Assembly (NCBI GenBank): GCA_022844565.1
Contig: JALHLK010000009.1
Coordinates: 91,579 to 155,578 of the forward strand
Source of the DNA: Saprospiraceae bacterium
Lineage (GTDB): Bacteria > Bacteroidota > Bacteroidia > Chitinophagales > Saprospiraceae
Direction of reading: 5' to 3'
DNA length: 64,000 bases
How positions within the stretch are numbered: position 1 is the first letter of the stretch; every line of letters starts with the position of its first letter. The translations under genes and the position numbers were made by a program. Below the pieces are notes generated by a model. The model was not told where the DNA came from. It saw only the letters and a program-made list of their open reading frames with translations, and ran no database searches. This document shows, piece by piece, positions 25,037 to 34,285 of the stretch.

Positions 25037-25118
25037 GCGGGTGTGGTGAAATTGGTAGACACGCTAGACTTAGGATCTAGTGCTGCGAGGCTTGGGGGTT
25101 CGAGTCCCTTCACCCGCA
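25037..25118 (+). tRNA. tRNA-Leu (anticodon UAG)
   Basis: 82 nt with the long variable arm of a class II tRNA. The acceptor stem GCGGGTG (25037-25043) pairs with CACCCGC (25111-25117), discriminator A. The anticodon loop CTTAGGA within the stem CTAGA/TCTAG gives UAG; the T arm GGGGG-TTCGAGT-CCCTT is present. CCA is not encoded. Confidence 0.96.
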
Positions 25119-25414
25119 CATCTTTCTGAATATTTTTAAGACTAATCATCTTTTCTTCCAACACAATTTTTTATTCTACTAAGAAATATTAATTCGATTT
25201 CTAAGGAATTAGTGGTTGTATATTCTCTTTTTTATTTTTTTGCATCGAAATAGTGTTAAATTATGTCAATCATCACTTCAATACATTTCATACTTTATAT
25301 TTTTTACTTTTAAAATATTCATTAATCGTTGTATTTTGTTGGATATTTGAATCGTGCCATATTTTGCTCAGTAAGTGACACGGTTTATTTTTAATGTTTT
25401 TATAAATTTTTTAA
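25119..25414. other. AT-rich intergenic region
   Basis: No gene, hairpin terminator or repeat recognised between tRNA-Leu and the DUF1080 gene. Confidence 0.5.
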
Positions 25415-26284
25415 ATGATGCGTATATCCAAAACTTTATTTCTTTGCTATGCAATACTTTGTGGAATTGCAATTTCTTGTTCTACGAACAAACCAAAAGA
25501 GTCAAGCAATGACTGGATTAATCTATTTAATGGAAAAGACATTAAGGATTGGACGGTGAAAATCCATCATCACGAGGTTGGTGATAACTATGGCAATACT
25601 TTTCGAGTAGAAGATGGTATAGTCAAAGTAAGATATGATCAGTATGACCAATTTAATGAGCGCTATGGTCATTTATATTTTAATCAACCTTACTCGTATT
25701 TTCACTTAAAATTGGATTATCGTTTTACAGGAGAATGGAGAAGTGACGCACCATCCTATACTGTTTTGAATAGTGGGGTAATGTTTCATTCGCAAGATCC
25801 TAAGACCATGCCTAAAGAGCAAGATTGGCCAATATCTGTGGAGATACAATTTTTAGCAGGACTAGGAGATGGCAAGCCAAGACCTACAGGCAATATGTGT
25901 TCACCCGGTACGGATGTAGTATTTAATGGTCAAATAGATCCTCGCCATTGTATCAATTCCACTTCTAAGACTTATGATAAGGACGAATGGGTTAAGGCAG
26001 AGATAATCGTTTTAGGTGATTCTTCTGTGACACACATTATCAATGGAGATACGGTACTCAGATATACTCAGCCGCAAATTGGAGGAGGAGTAGCCAACAG
26101 ATATGATCCAAGTATAAAAAAGGACGGAATGTTGTTGAGTAAAGGCTTCATTGCTTTACAAAGCGAAGGACAACCCATCGACTTTAAAAATATTGAGCTT
26201 TTAAATTTAGAAAAATTTATGGATCCTAAGTCTAAGTATTATAAAAAGTACTTTGTGAAAGAGAATTATGCGAAGGGTAAGTAG
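25415..26284 (+). CDS. DUF1080 (3-keto-disaccharide hydrolase-type) lipoprotein
   Basis: 289 residues. The signal ends at IAISCST (Cys 22), so it is a lipoprotein. The DUF1080 ConA-like fold is recognised from WINLFNGKDIKDWTVKIHHH near residue 34, SGVMFHSQDPKTM, WPISVEIQFLAGLGDG and the closing KGFIALQSEGQPIDFKNIEL. Members of this family bind or hydrolyse 3-keto-glycosides in periplasmic sugar catabolism, together with Gfo/Idh/MocA oxidoreductases and TIM-barrel isomerases, both of which occur elsewhere in this window but not adjacent. Confidence 0.9.
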   Translation: MMRISKTLFLCYAILCGIAISCSTNKPKESSNDWINLFNGKDIKDWTVKIHHHEVGDNYGNTFRVEDGIVKVRYDQYDQFNERYGHLYFNQPYSYFHLKLDYRFTGEWRSDAPSYTVLNSGVMFHSQDPKTMPKEQDWPISVEIQFLAGLGDGKPRPTGNMCSPGTDVVFNGQIDPRHCINSTSKTYDKDEWVKAEIIVLGDSSVTHIINGDTVLRYTQPQIGGGVANRYDPSIKKDGMLLSKGFIALQSEGQPIDFKNIELLNLEKFMDPKSKYYKKYFVKENYAKGK

Positions 26285-26624
26285 ACTACCACTAGCTGTG
26301 TAGTTACATATGTTTATCTATTTTCTAATAGATTTTATATTAAAGCTTTCTTGATGGTTTATAAAATATTGCAATAAGACCTCGAAGTAGTTCGAATAGT
26401 TGTAAAAGAGGACAAAAGAGGAGCTATGCGAACCTGACAGGGGCGAACACCACCCTGTGATTTGAGATTATACCTATTGCATCCCTTCAGGATGATTTTA
26501 TTTTACAAGGCTTTTTATTCTTTGAAGAAAAGTCTATTCCAATCTTAAATAGCATGTTCAAACGATAATAACTAAGGATGTATGGATTTTTACTTTTTGA
26601 ATTTGGGTTTTAAACTATATAAAT
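26285..26624. repeat. intergenic region with dispersed repeat family 2 (copy 2, 26345-26476)
   Basis: No gene seen. 26345-26476 is the reverse-complement partner of 800-930. It is followed by GCATCCCTTCAGGATG, a short inverted repeat (26479-26494). Confidence 0.6.
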
Positions 26625-26662
26625 AAAAAAACCCCTGAATCTTATCGACTCAGAGGCTTTTT
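26625..26662. terminator. bidirectional terminator between convergent genes
   Basis: CCCCTGA (26632-26638) pairs with TCAGAGG (26650-26656) including a G-U pair, flanked by an A run on the left and a T run on the right, so it can stop transcripts of both the DUF1080 gene and the large T9SS gene. Confidence 0.8.
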
Positions 26663-26743
26663 TCACTCAAAATAGATTACAAAATATAATGAATCCCCCC
26701 TTAGACTGTTTCTCAGCCAAAGTTCACTACAGTTTTTCTCTTA

Positions 26744-29700
26744 CTAGTCTATGATTACCATTTTCTTAGTTGCAAAGTTGTTACCTGCTTCTAATGTATA
26801 GTAATATACTCCTGAAGTACCTATGTCTCTTCTATTGATACTTATGGTATTTTTACCAGCTTCGTATTTTTCAGCATGTTTGATCACGGATCTTCCTTTT
26901 ACATCATATATAGTAAGTGATACTTTTGATGTTTGTGGTATGATAAAGGATATCTCAGTAGTCTCAGCAAATGGATTTGGAGTATTCTGCATTAATTCAA
27001 AAGACTGACCCTCTTTGTTGTTAGATCTGATTGCAATGTCTATTGATTCCAAATCTTCACTATATGCTTGAGATACAAAATCACTCATGCTTAATGCTTC
27101 AGATATTTTTGAGTTTGCTTTCACAACAAATGTGAGATTTACAACATCTGTCACTTTTTGTACAGACTCATTGTTCCATGACAATCTGATTTTACCATTA
27201 TTAGGTACGATTCCACTATTTACATCATTTGGAAGATTAATTTTTGAAGAGATCAATTCCAATGATTGAGTATTGTACTTTAATCCTAATTGTAAGCCAA
27301 GTAAATCCATGTCTTTTTCAAATTTGAAAGGAATAGTTACGATCTGACCTTTTTCTACAATTTTGTCCTCAAAGCTGATGAAAGTTTTGACTGATCTACT
27401 TGTCAATGATTTAGAAGTATTCGCTTTTGTAGTAGCATTAGCATCAATATCACCAACTTTTACACTTACGAAGTCTACTTTCATATTATCATTTAAGTTT
27501 AATATGTCGTATTGCTCATTGAAGTTTTCAATCAATGCATTCTCTGTGCTTTTGAATACATAACTTTTGTCAACAAATCTCCATGAAGTATTATTAGGGA
27601 AGTGTGTGTGTACACCAAGTACCACTTTTCTCAATTCTAATAAGTCTGTCACGGTCACTCTACTATCTTGATTGATATCTGCTGCAATCACTTTGTATGG
27701 TGAATCAAGCTTAGATAGACCTAAGATATGTCTTTGAATTCTGATAAGGTCTAAAGTGTTTACACCATTATCAACATCATCATTTTTGTATGGTTTGACG
27801 ATATAGTTATTACCTTTTATGGCATTTGTAAAATCAAACCTTCCATATTCGTCCGTCATTAGTTTTTCTTGGTTAATTCCATCTAAATAGACTTGGGCGT
27901 CTTTTAGTTGTTCGTTAAATTCGGTTGTGAGTTGGCCTCTTACTGATCTTGTTACTAAAGCGGCGGTAGGACATGCTTTAGGTGTATTGTTGTCTTGTAC
28001 GTTTAGGATTACATTTGCGCTTGCCCATACAGTGTCACCTGGAGCGTATGAATAGCCCACATGTATGGTAAGATTGTTTGGTCCTATATTTGCACATGTG
28101 AATGTTCTAGCCGTATCCAATCTTGTTTTTGAGAAAGCAAAGTATAAAGGTCCACCACAAGGGTGAGAAGATCCTCTATTAAAGTCACTTGCCCACGTGG
28201 TAATCATACCAGTATTATTCATTCTCATCAATCCAATAGCTAAGTTTTCATATAAATATGGAGTAGGTGGTTTACAATTAGATAGTCTGAACGCAACCTC
28301 TCTTGAAGTTACATTACCACACAAATCTCTGAATGTGTATATGATTCTATGACTTCCTAATGGTAGTTTCTGAGTAGCATTGATACTATTGCCAGATCCG
28401 TTTCTACTGATGTCAAAGGAGCCGTTATTGCCCAGATCGATGTCATACGACCACGCAAGTGTACCACTACAGTCATCACTCGCAGACGCGGTTAAGATAG
28501 GAGCTATACTATCTGTACAACTTGCCAATTGTGCACAACTATCTTTTCCTATTGCAGTATCAATTGTCGGTGCTTTTTTATTAATCACTTTAATAACTTG
28601 ACGGAATATATATGGCCTAGATACTGAGCGCGGTTGACACCAATCTATTACTTTCCAAGTTCTTAATATTTTCAAACATGCATTGTTAGTACCACCGAGA
28701 GGAGTATTAACTGCAAAAACCTCATCAACGGGAGTCATTGCAATCACACCACAACCGAATCGATCATATAAAATTACTGGTCTACCGATTGAATCGGGAG
28801 ATAAACTAGAACTAGTCGGACTCAAACAGCCTTCTATCTCTATCTCTGCTTTAGGCCATACGATATGGTCTCTAGAATCATTATCGTTTTCTGTATTTAC
28901 ATAAAATCCATCCCCGTCTCTTAGATCAAAAGTAATGGTTTGTGTACATGAGTCAACTCTTAAGTTACCGTTGAACACTACCCACTTTCTTGTTATCTGA
29001 CCAACACCACACTGGTTTCTGGTATTACTTACGATGAAGTGTCTTATAGATGGAGTTCCACAACCACTTGCAGCGGAGGCAGTACCATATCTCGTTGATA
29101 ATGAGGCGCTGTCTACATTAGAAGATGCAGTACAATCATCCGGTTGATTAGCGGGACAGATTAACGTAGGTCTCAATTTGTTTTGAACTTCTATCTCAAC
29201 CATACATGTGTTGGAGTTGCCAGCTTCATCTGTTACTCGTAATTCTACCATTACATTAGTACCGACATCCGTACAACAAAAATCAACGTGTGGGAAGAAT
29301 GCATTTGATTTTGTAGTATCTACGCAATTTGTTCTTCTATCCATTCTCCTGACAGAGAAAGTCACTGACCCGCATTCATCCTTACTACCATTATTAAAAT
29401 ATGGTGCAGGAAGTCTTGCAGATCCAGAGTTGGTAATCGCAACGGTAGATTTCATACATATAGCGGTAGGAGGTGTCTTATCTTCTACGACCAAAGTGGC
29501 CACTGCAGATGCTGTGTTGCCCGATTCATCAGTTGCAATCAGCGTTACTGCATGATTTCCCTTCGGAACTTCAATCAGACTCGTATAGCTAATTACATTA
29601 CCATTTAATAAAGCTGAAACAGTAGGTGTAGAACATGCATCAAAAAGGGTAGCTGGGAAAAGGCTATTTAATCTAACAAATGCTGAACATGAGTGACCTG

Positions 29701-30751
29701 AAGTTGTTACTGTTCTACTATTTGGGCTTATTGATATAGTAGGTTTAATGTCATCAACTACTAGAATTAATTGTTGGTAGGTTGTGTCAAAATACGATCC
29801 GCATATCCATCCAGTTACGGCCCACGACCTCATTATTTTTCCTTTTTTGATTAACCGGTCATTAAAACATGTTGTGATATTACAAGCTCCCGCTAAATTT
29901 GCTGAATTAGGAATTAGCCTAATCGTATCACTGCCAAAAACAGCATAAGGATAACCTGTTATACTTGGCACTGGATTTCCATAACTATTTGTACTAGGTG
30001 AACAAACATCATCACCTATCTTTGTAACCGCAAATGCCGGTGAACAGGAAATAGTATCATTTATTGGCCCATCGATGTCCTCCAATCTTATTGGCAAAAG
30101 ATTGTATGTTATTTCACATGAATCACTCATTCCATTGATAGCATCGATTGCAAGCCATCTTTGTGTGACTTGTCTTAGTGCCTTTACAGTTGCACCGTTT
30201 ACAGTCACGTCAGGACAATCAGTAATCCTAGGAACACCACTGGCTCTCCAAAAATAATTAGAGCAATCTTGTACGTCAATTCCCAATGAATCTGGTCTCA
30301 TCTTATTAGGATTTTGAAAACAATAAAGATTGAAGATAGTCTCTGGGCACTCTATGATAGGGGCACTTTTATCTTCTACCAATAAGTTTCCCCAACAGCT
30401 GTTACCACTGCCATTACTTACAGAAATTTCAACTGTTCTTCCTCTCCAGGAAGCATTCAACCTAATGGTATCCATCGGACCTATCATTTGGTTTTGAAAC
30501 TTTAAAGTCACCCTGTAACCAGTCAAAGGACAAGCCAATGTAGGTATCATAAGACTTGCGGGTGTGATAATTGTTTCACACGTTAAGGGGTCCATCGAGG
30601 CATTTACCTTGCCTGTACAGGCCATTTGACATGGAGGAGGTGCTTGAGCCTCAAGCCGATTAGGCGAAGCTAAAAAGGTGCTAACCGCCATCAAAAAGAT
30701 AGAAGTCATTCTGATAAAAAATGTAGATTCTGTTTTCATTTTTTGATCCAT
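26744..30751 (-). CDS. large T9SS-secreted multidomain protein with dockerin- and cohesin-like modules
   Basis: 1335 residues. Order: signal peptide (~1-36, ending LEAQ); a long Cys- and Gly-rich region with HYR/Ig-like repeats in which phrases such as VEDKTPPTAICMKSTVAI and VQNKLRPTLICPANQPD recur (~100-930); a carboxypeptidase-regulatory-like domain (938-985); a dockerin-type pair VDNGVNTLDLIRIQRHILGL and ADINQDSRVTVTDLLELRKV (about 988-1046) with the Saprospiraceae-type NNTSWRFVD tail; a cohesin-like beta domain (~1124-1249); and a T9SS type A sorting domain (1250-1335, NTPNPFAETTEISF to the end). It should be exported by the Sec and type IX systems and anchored or released at the surface. 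A second ATG four codons in is equally possible. Role: adhesion or matrix, inferred. Confidence 0.9.
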   Translation of the reverse strand: MDQKMKTESTFFIRMTSIFLMAVSTFLASPNRLEAQAPPPCQMACTGKVNASMDPLTCETIITPASLMIPTLACPLTGYRVTLKFQNQMIGPMDTIRLNASWRGRTVEISVSNGSGNSCWGNLLVEDKSAPIIECPETIFNLYCFQNPNKMRPDSLGIDVQDCSNYFWRASGVPRITDCPDVTVNGATVKALRQVTQRWLAIDAINGMSDSCEITYNLLPIRLEDIDGPINDTISCSPAFAVTKIGDDVCSPSTNSYGNPVPSITGYPYAVFGSDTIRLIPNSANLAGACNITTCFNDRLIKKGKIMRSWAVTGWICGSYFDTTYQQLILVVDDIKPTISISPNSRTVTTSGHSCSAFVRLNSLFPATLFDACSTPTVSALLNGNVISYTSLIEVPKGNHAVTLIATDESGNTASAVATLVVEDKTPPTAICMKSTVAITNSGSARLPAPYFNNGSKDECGSVTFSVRRMDRRTNCVDTTKSNAFFPHVDFCCTDVGTNVMVELRVTDEAGNSNTCMVEIEVQNKLRPTLICPANQPDDCTASSNVDSASLSTRYGTASAASGCGTPSIRHFIVSNTRNQCGVGQITRKWVVFNGNLRVDSCTQTITFDLRDGDGFYVNTENDNDSRDHIVWPKAEIEIEGCLSPTSSSLSPDSIGRPVILYDRFGCGVIAMTPVDEVFAVNTPLGGTNNACLKILRTWKVIDWCQPRSVSRPYIFRQVIKVINKKAPTIDTAIGKDSCAQLASCTDSIAPILTASASDDCSGTLAWSYDIDLGNNGSFDISRNGSGNSINATQKLPLGSHRIIYTFRDLCGNVTSREVAFRLSNCKPPTPYLYENLAIGLMRMNNTGMITTWASDFNRGSSHPCGGPLYFAFSKTRLDTARTFTCANIGPNNLTIHVGYSYAPGDTVWASANVILNVQDNNTPKACPTAALVTRSVRGQLTTEFNEQLKDAQVYLDGINQEKLMTDEYGRFDFTNAIKGNNYIVKPYKNDDVDNGVNTLDLIRIQRHILGLSKLDSPYKVIAADINQDSRVTVTDLLELRKVVLGVHTHFPNNTSWRFVDKSYVFKSTENALIENFNEQYDILNLNDNMKVDFVSVKVGDIDANATTKANTSKSLTSRSVKTFISFEDKIVEKGQIVTIPFKFEKDMDLLGLQLGLKYNTQSLELISSKINLPNDVNSGIVPNNGKIRLSWNNESVQKVTDVVNLTFVVKANSKISEALSMSDFVSQAYSEDLESIDIAIRSNNKEGQSFELMQNTPNPFAETTEISFIIPQTSKVSLTIYDVKGRSVIKHAEKYEAGKNTISINRRDIGTSGVYYYTLEAGNNFATKKMVIID

Positions 30752-31015
30752 TTTGAGTTTGTATTTATGAAAAATGATTTCAAACTAATAATACATCTGG
30801 TCACACGGACCAAACATATTTGGATCTATTAACGCCTTGTCAGATTAGGTTTTAAAAACTTGATTTCTTCTCACGAAAACCAAATTAAAAACAAATGTAA
30901 TATATTTATAATATGTAAACAAATGTTTTTTAATGTTTTTTATATAATTTATTTATTTAATGTGTTATTTATTGATTTTCTTTATGGTTTAGGGCTATTA
31001 TTTTTTAATGATTTT
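30752..31015. other. AT-rich region upstream of the large T9SS gene
   Basis: No convincing gene. The leader of the T9SS gene should lie here, but no perfect -7 box was found. An 85-codon frame at 30860-31117 is judged spurious. Confidence 0.4.
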
Positions 31016-31258
31016 AACCCAGATTACGCATTGGACTTTATTCGAAAGGAAATTAGGCAAAATAGTAGTGAAACACATGAGCTGCGTAAAAAATTGATAT
31101 CCGAAATACCAATTTAGCAGCGAACTAAAACCAACTGGATTTTAGCTTCTCCAATAATTTTTGCAGCCTTAGCTGCGTATAGGACGGAAAATTGAGTACT
31201 GAAACTAATATGAAGCATAATTTTCTTGCAGTTAATTTCTAATGTGTAATCTGGGTTT
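31016..31258. mobile_element. MITE-like element with imperfect terminal inverted repeats
   Basis: AACCCAGATTACGCATT (from 31017) is the inverse of AATGTGTAATCTGGGTT (ending 31258). Allowing mismatches the match extends inwards about 60 nt on both sides (GGA..TTA....AAATTA.GC...ATA.TAGT). The interior has no transposase, only short palindromes such as GCAGCCTTAGCTGC. About 243 bp. No target-site duplication could be settled by eye. Confidence 0.5.
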
Positions 31259-31417
31259 AACACTAACTAATTACCGTCTTACTGGTAGATTAATCTTAGC
31301 TGTTTTAAATATATTTATGTAAAATAAAATATTTATGCTCCAAAATTTAGCTTCAAGTAAAAAAACATGCATATTTGTAGGTCAATTATTTTATTACAAT
31401 TTAAAAACAAATGAGGT

Positions 31418-31816
31418 ATGTTTAAAGAATTTAAGAATTTTATCATGACAGGCAATGTCATAGAATTTGCTGTGGCAGTAATCATGGCAGGAGCTGTTGG
31501 TGGGGTGGTCAATGGTTTTGTGAATGACATCGTGATGCCCATTGTGGGTCAAGTGACAGGTGGGGTTGATTTTGCTTCGATTAAGTATGTATTATCTGCA
31601 GCTGTAATGGAAAATGGTGTAGAAGTTAAGCCAGAGAATGCAATTAGAATTGGTGCTTGGATCAACACTATTGTAAATCTAGTAATTGTAGGATTTGTAA
31701 TGTTTATGATTATTAAATCTTACAATAAACTTAGAAAACCAGCAGAAGTACCCGCACCTACTGGTCCTACACAGGAAGAGCTTTTAGCGGAAATTAGAGA
31801 TTTACTTAAAAAATAA
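31418..31816 (+). CDS. mscL: large-conductance mechanosensitive channel MscL
   Basis: 132 residues, the usual length. The N-terminus MFKEFKNFIMTGNVIEFAVA is followed by TM1 with AVIMAGAVGGVVNGFVNDIV and MPIVG, a periplasmic loop, TM2 INTIVNLVIVGFVMFMIIKS and the C-terminal bundle helix EELLAEIRDLLKK. Forms a homopentamer in the inner membrane that opens under hypo-osmotic shock. A near-consensus -7 box (CATATTTG, 31370-31377) and a downstream terminator make it a single-gene unit. Confidence 0.97.
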   Translation: MFKEFKNFIMTGNVIEFAVAVIMAGAVGGVVNGFVNDIVMPIVGQVTGGVDFASIKYVLSAAVMENGVEVKPENAIRIGAWINTIVNLVIVGFVMFMIIKSYNKLRKPAEVPAPTGPTQEELLAEIRDLLKK

Positions 31817-31845
31817 TTTAATCAAAGAATTACACAATTTAAGAA

Positions 31846-31876
31846 AGGGGAGCACCTAAAAGGTTCCCTTTTTTTG
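31846..31876 (+). terminator. terminator of mscL
   Basis: GGGGAGCACC pairs (with a small bulge) with GGTTCCC across a TAAAA loop and is followed by a run of seven T. Confidence 0.8.
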
Positions 31877-31902
31877 ATAATAAAAATGTGAACTTATTTA
31901 TT

Positions 31903-32403
31903 TTAAGCCCTAAATAAAAGCTGATCTGCTTCTTTTAATAAGTTTTTGATCATTTCTTTATTAGTAGTCTCTTTATTTATATCTAAAGAGAAGTCAAGGT
32001 ATTGTTCAAAGCTTTTATGGTAAAAACCCATTTTTAAAGCACATTTTACTGACCTAATCAAAAATTCCAATGGAAGTGTAGGGTCTTTTACCAGAAAAAA
32101 GCAAATATCATAATTCCTTTCTAAGAAATTATTTACTAAAGTACCCTTGGGTATTCCTGGCCAGCTTAAATCTTTTTTACCAAAATAAAAGTGATTATCT
32201 TCTGGTATGTTTTTTGAATAATGTAATTGATAAATATTTATGTCTGCTTGATTAAAATATTTTTGTATTGTCTTTGATGCTTCCACTCCATCTTCTAAAT
32301 CAGAAATAATACCAATATTTTGATTTTTTCGATTTTGGTAATAGTGTGATGTGCTAAGCGCAGGATTTATTGATTTTTCAAACCACCACCTTTTAAGATT
32401 CAT
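31903..32403 (-). CDS. DUF6913 family protein
   Basis: 166 residues, no signal peptide or membrane span. The N-terminus is basic (MNLKRWWFEKSINPALST), followed by IGIISDLEDGVEASKTIQKYF and a core DICFFLVKDPTLPLEFLIR, then FYHKSFEQYLDFSLD. I recognise this as the small Bacteroidota family DUF6913, of unknown function. It has its own promoter at 32428-32435 and diverges from the DUF6909 gene. Confidence 0.65.
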   Translation of the reverse strand: MNLKRWWFEKSINPALSTSHYYQNRKNQNIGIISDLEDGVEASKTIQKYFNQADINIYQLHYSKNIPEDNHFYFGKKDLSWPGIPKGTLVNNFLERNYDICFFLVKDPTLPLEFLIRSVKCALKMGFYHKSFEQYLDFSLDINKETTNKEMIKNLLKEADQLLFRA

Positions 32404-32427
32404 TTTTTATATTTTTTAGCTAAACGA

Positions 32428-32435
32428 CAAAGATA
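32428..32435 (-). promoter_or_regulatory. -7 box TATCTTTG of the DUF6913 gene
   Basis: The plus strand reads CAAAGATA, exact consensus, 24 nt before the start codon. Confidence 0.55.
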
Positions 32436-32535
32436 TAAATTATTTTTCGCTTTTAAGTCCACAATTTAGATGAGATAAGTTTTCCCTCTATATCAAGTAG
32501 ATCTTCATTTAAAGCACGAAAACCAGTTAATTTTA

Positions 32536-32543
32536 TAATTTTG
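32536..32543 (+). promoter_or_regulatory. -7 box TAATTTTG of the DUF6909-MATE operon
   Basis: Exact TAnnTTTG match 41 nt before the ATG at 32585. A second near match, AATATTTG, lies at 32556-32563. Confidence 0.5.
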
Positions 32544-32584
32544 CACGGCAAAACTAATATTTGCAAAAAATTAAAAATGTATTT

Positions 32585-34279
32585 ATGACTAATCAAAATA
32601 GTGAACTGACCCACGCTCAAATTTCGAGAATTGCGATTCAAAAGCTCTATATCACCATGAAGCATCTCTTTTTTAAAGGAGAATTTAAACCTATGGGCAA
32701 TTCTGGTTCTTCTATGGTAAGGGCACTACTCGATTTAAAACCTGAGATTTATGGTAGTATAGCTGATCCATTTAAGGTGGAACTGACTGGCTTATTATAT
32801 ATTTTTGAAAGGCTCCCAAATGGCATTGAAGAATGTAGAAACATTCAACTAATCAGTAGAGAAGGTTTTGAAAAAACAAATTTTACACCTATCATTCCTC
32901 GAAAGAGAAGAAGAAACTGTTATCGGGTTGATAAAAATGAGATGTATGTGGAAATGACCAGAGGTAGAAGTGATATCTACGATATATTAACACACCTTAC
33001 CTTTATGTACATCGAATCTGAAAAGATTAAAAACAAGGCGCTTGATACCAATAGAAAAAAAACTAGGGCATGGGATATGTTAGAAAAATTTATCATGGAA
33101 CGTGCTGAAGGAACAGCCATAAATTTAGAAGCAGGTTACACTTATCTGAGCTCACTATTGGGACGTACCTATGACGAAGTCAAATCTGCTAATGAAAAAT
33201 TTGAAAGCAGTAATGATGTCAACGATTTATTTAACATCGTCTATTGGTTAGGTAGGTTGTCTATTAATGAACTTCTTTATAAAAAATCAAGAATTATTAG
33301 TTTTTCGACACCGCTGCAAGAAAGACTAGGTTCACACCAATTTGGCGAAATGTGGGCAGATACCATAAAAAACTATCTTAAGTCCAAAGAATTATTGCAT
33401 AGACCTATCCATATTATCAGTGCTAATATGCATAGTGTAATGAATAGCTTTTATGCTACTAAAGCATTAGAAAGTGCGTATTCAAATCAAACCATAGCTG
33501 AATTAGCTGAAATTTTGAGCCAAAATGAAAATAAGCATTTAAGAGAAAAAACTGAAGCTTTTTCAGTAAATCACGGTATGCATTTTATAGAAGATATTTC
33601 TGGGACTAACATTCCTGTTCAAATTTTTGATTTGGCAGAATATGATTATAGTTTTCTTCCTTACGAACTTAAATGGGCAAGACCAAAATCCAAAGATCTA
33701 TGCCCAGTAATCATTGTAATGGACTATGCATTTGGTGAGCAAGCCTACGAGACGATGGATGAGCTATTGAAGCCTTACGATAAAAAAGGTGCTAAAATTC
33801 CGCTCAATATTCAATCGATCAATATTATGGGCAAAGCTGGAATTTTGACAGGAGAAAAGGGAGATATTATGGTGCCTACAGCACATGTATTCGAAGGAAG
33901 TACGGATAATTATCCTTTTGAAAACTCGATCAAGGTGGAAGATTTGGAAGGAAAAGGACTTCTTGTGGTTAAGGGGCCCATGATAACTGTATTAGGGACT
34001 TCCTTGCAGAATAGACCTATACTACAATATTTTATGGAAAGTAATTGGGGTATGATAGGCCTTGAGATGGAAGGCGCTCATTATCAAAAAGCAATACAAG
34101 TTGCATCAAAGATTCGAAAGACAATAATAGAAGATGTGGCGGTAAGATATGCTTATTATGCCTCTGATAATCCATTAGAAACGGGTAGCACATTAGCCTC
34201 AGGTAGTCTAGGGCTTGATGGAGTAAAGCCTACCTATTTAATTACGATCTCCATGCTCAATGGTATCTTAACTTCATAA
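32585..34279 (+). CDS. DUF6909 family protein with nucleoside-phosphorylase-like C-terminal region
   Basis: 564 residues from ATG 32585; a TTG eight codons earlier is less likely. The N-terminal half is helical and unassigned. The C-terminal ~190 residues resemble the nucleoside phosphorylase/nucleosidase fold: PVIIVMDYAFGEQAY, then SINIMGKAGILTGEKGDIMV (compare the GxAG and GDxVxP motifs) and MIGLEMEGAHYQKA, where EMEGA is the nucleobase/ribose-site signature. I recognise the whole as the Bacteroidota family DUF6909, function unknown. It is 6 bp upstream of a MATE exporter, clearly one operon. Confidence 0.65.
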   Translation: MTNQNSELTHAQISRIAIQKLYITMKHLFFKGEFKPMGNSGSSMVRALLDLKPEIYGSIADPFKVELTGLLYIFERLPNGIEECRNIQLISREGFEKTNFTPIIPRKRRRNCYRVDKNEMYVEMTRGRSDIYDILTHLTFMYIESEKIKNKALDTNRKKTRAWDMLEKFIMERAEGTAINLEAGYTYLSSLLGRTYDEVKSANEKFESSNDVNDLFNIVYWLGRLSINELLYKKSRIISFSTPLQERLGSHQFGEMWADTIKNYLKSKELLHRPIHIISANMHSVMNSFYATKALESAYSNQTIAELAEILSQNENKHLREKTEAFSVNHGMHFIEDISGTNIPVQIFDLAEYDYSFLPYELKWARPKSKDLCPVIIVMDYAFGEQAYETMDELLKPYDKKGAKIPLNIQSINIMGKAGILTGEKGDIMVPTAHVFEGSTDNYPFENSIKVEDLEGKGLLVVKGPMITVLGTSLQNRPILQYFMESNWGMIGLEMEGAHYQKAIQVASKIRKTIIEDVAVRYAYYASDNPLETGSTLASGSLGLDGVKPTYLITISMLNGILTS

Positions 34280-34285
34280 TACTAC

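Noticed and set aside
30860..31117. 85-codon open frame on the plus strand
   Set aside because: Extreme Phe/Ile/Asn composition from AT-rich DNA, and its 3-prime part lies inside the MITE-like inverted-repeat element; no recognisable domain.
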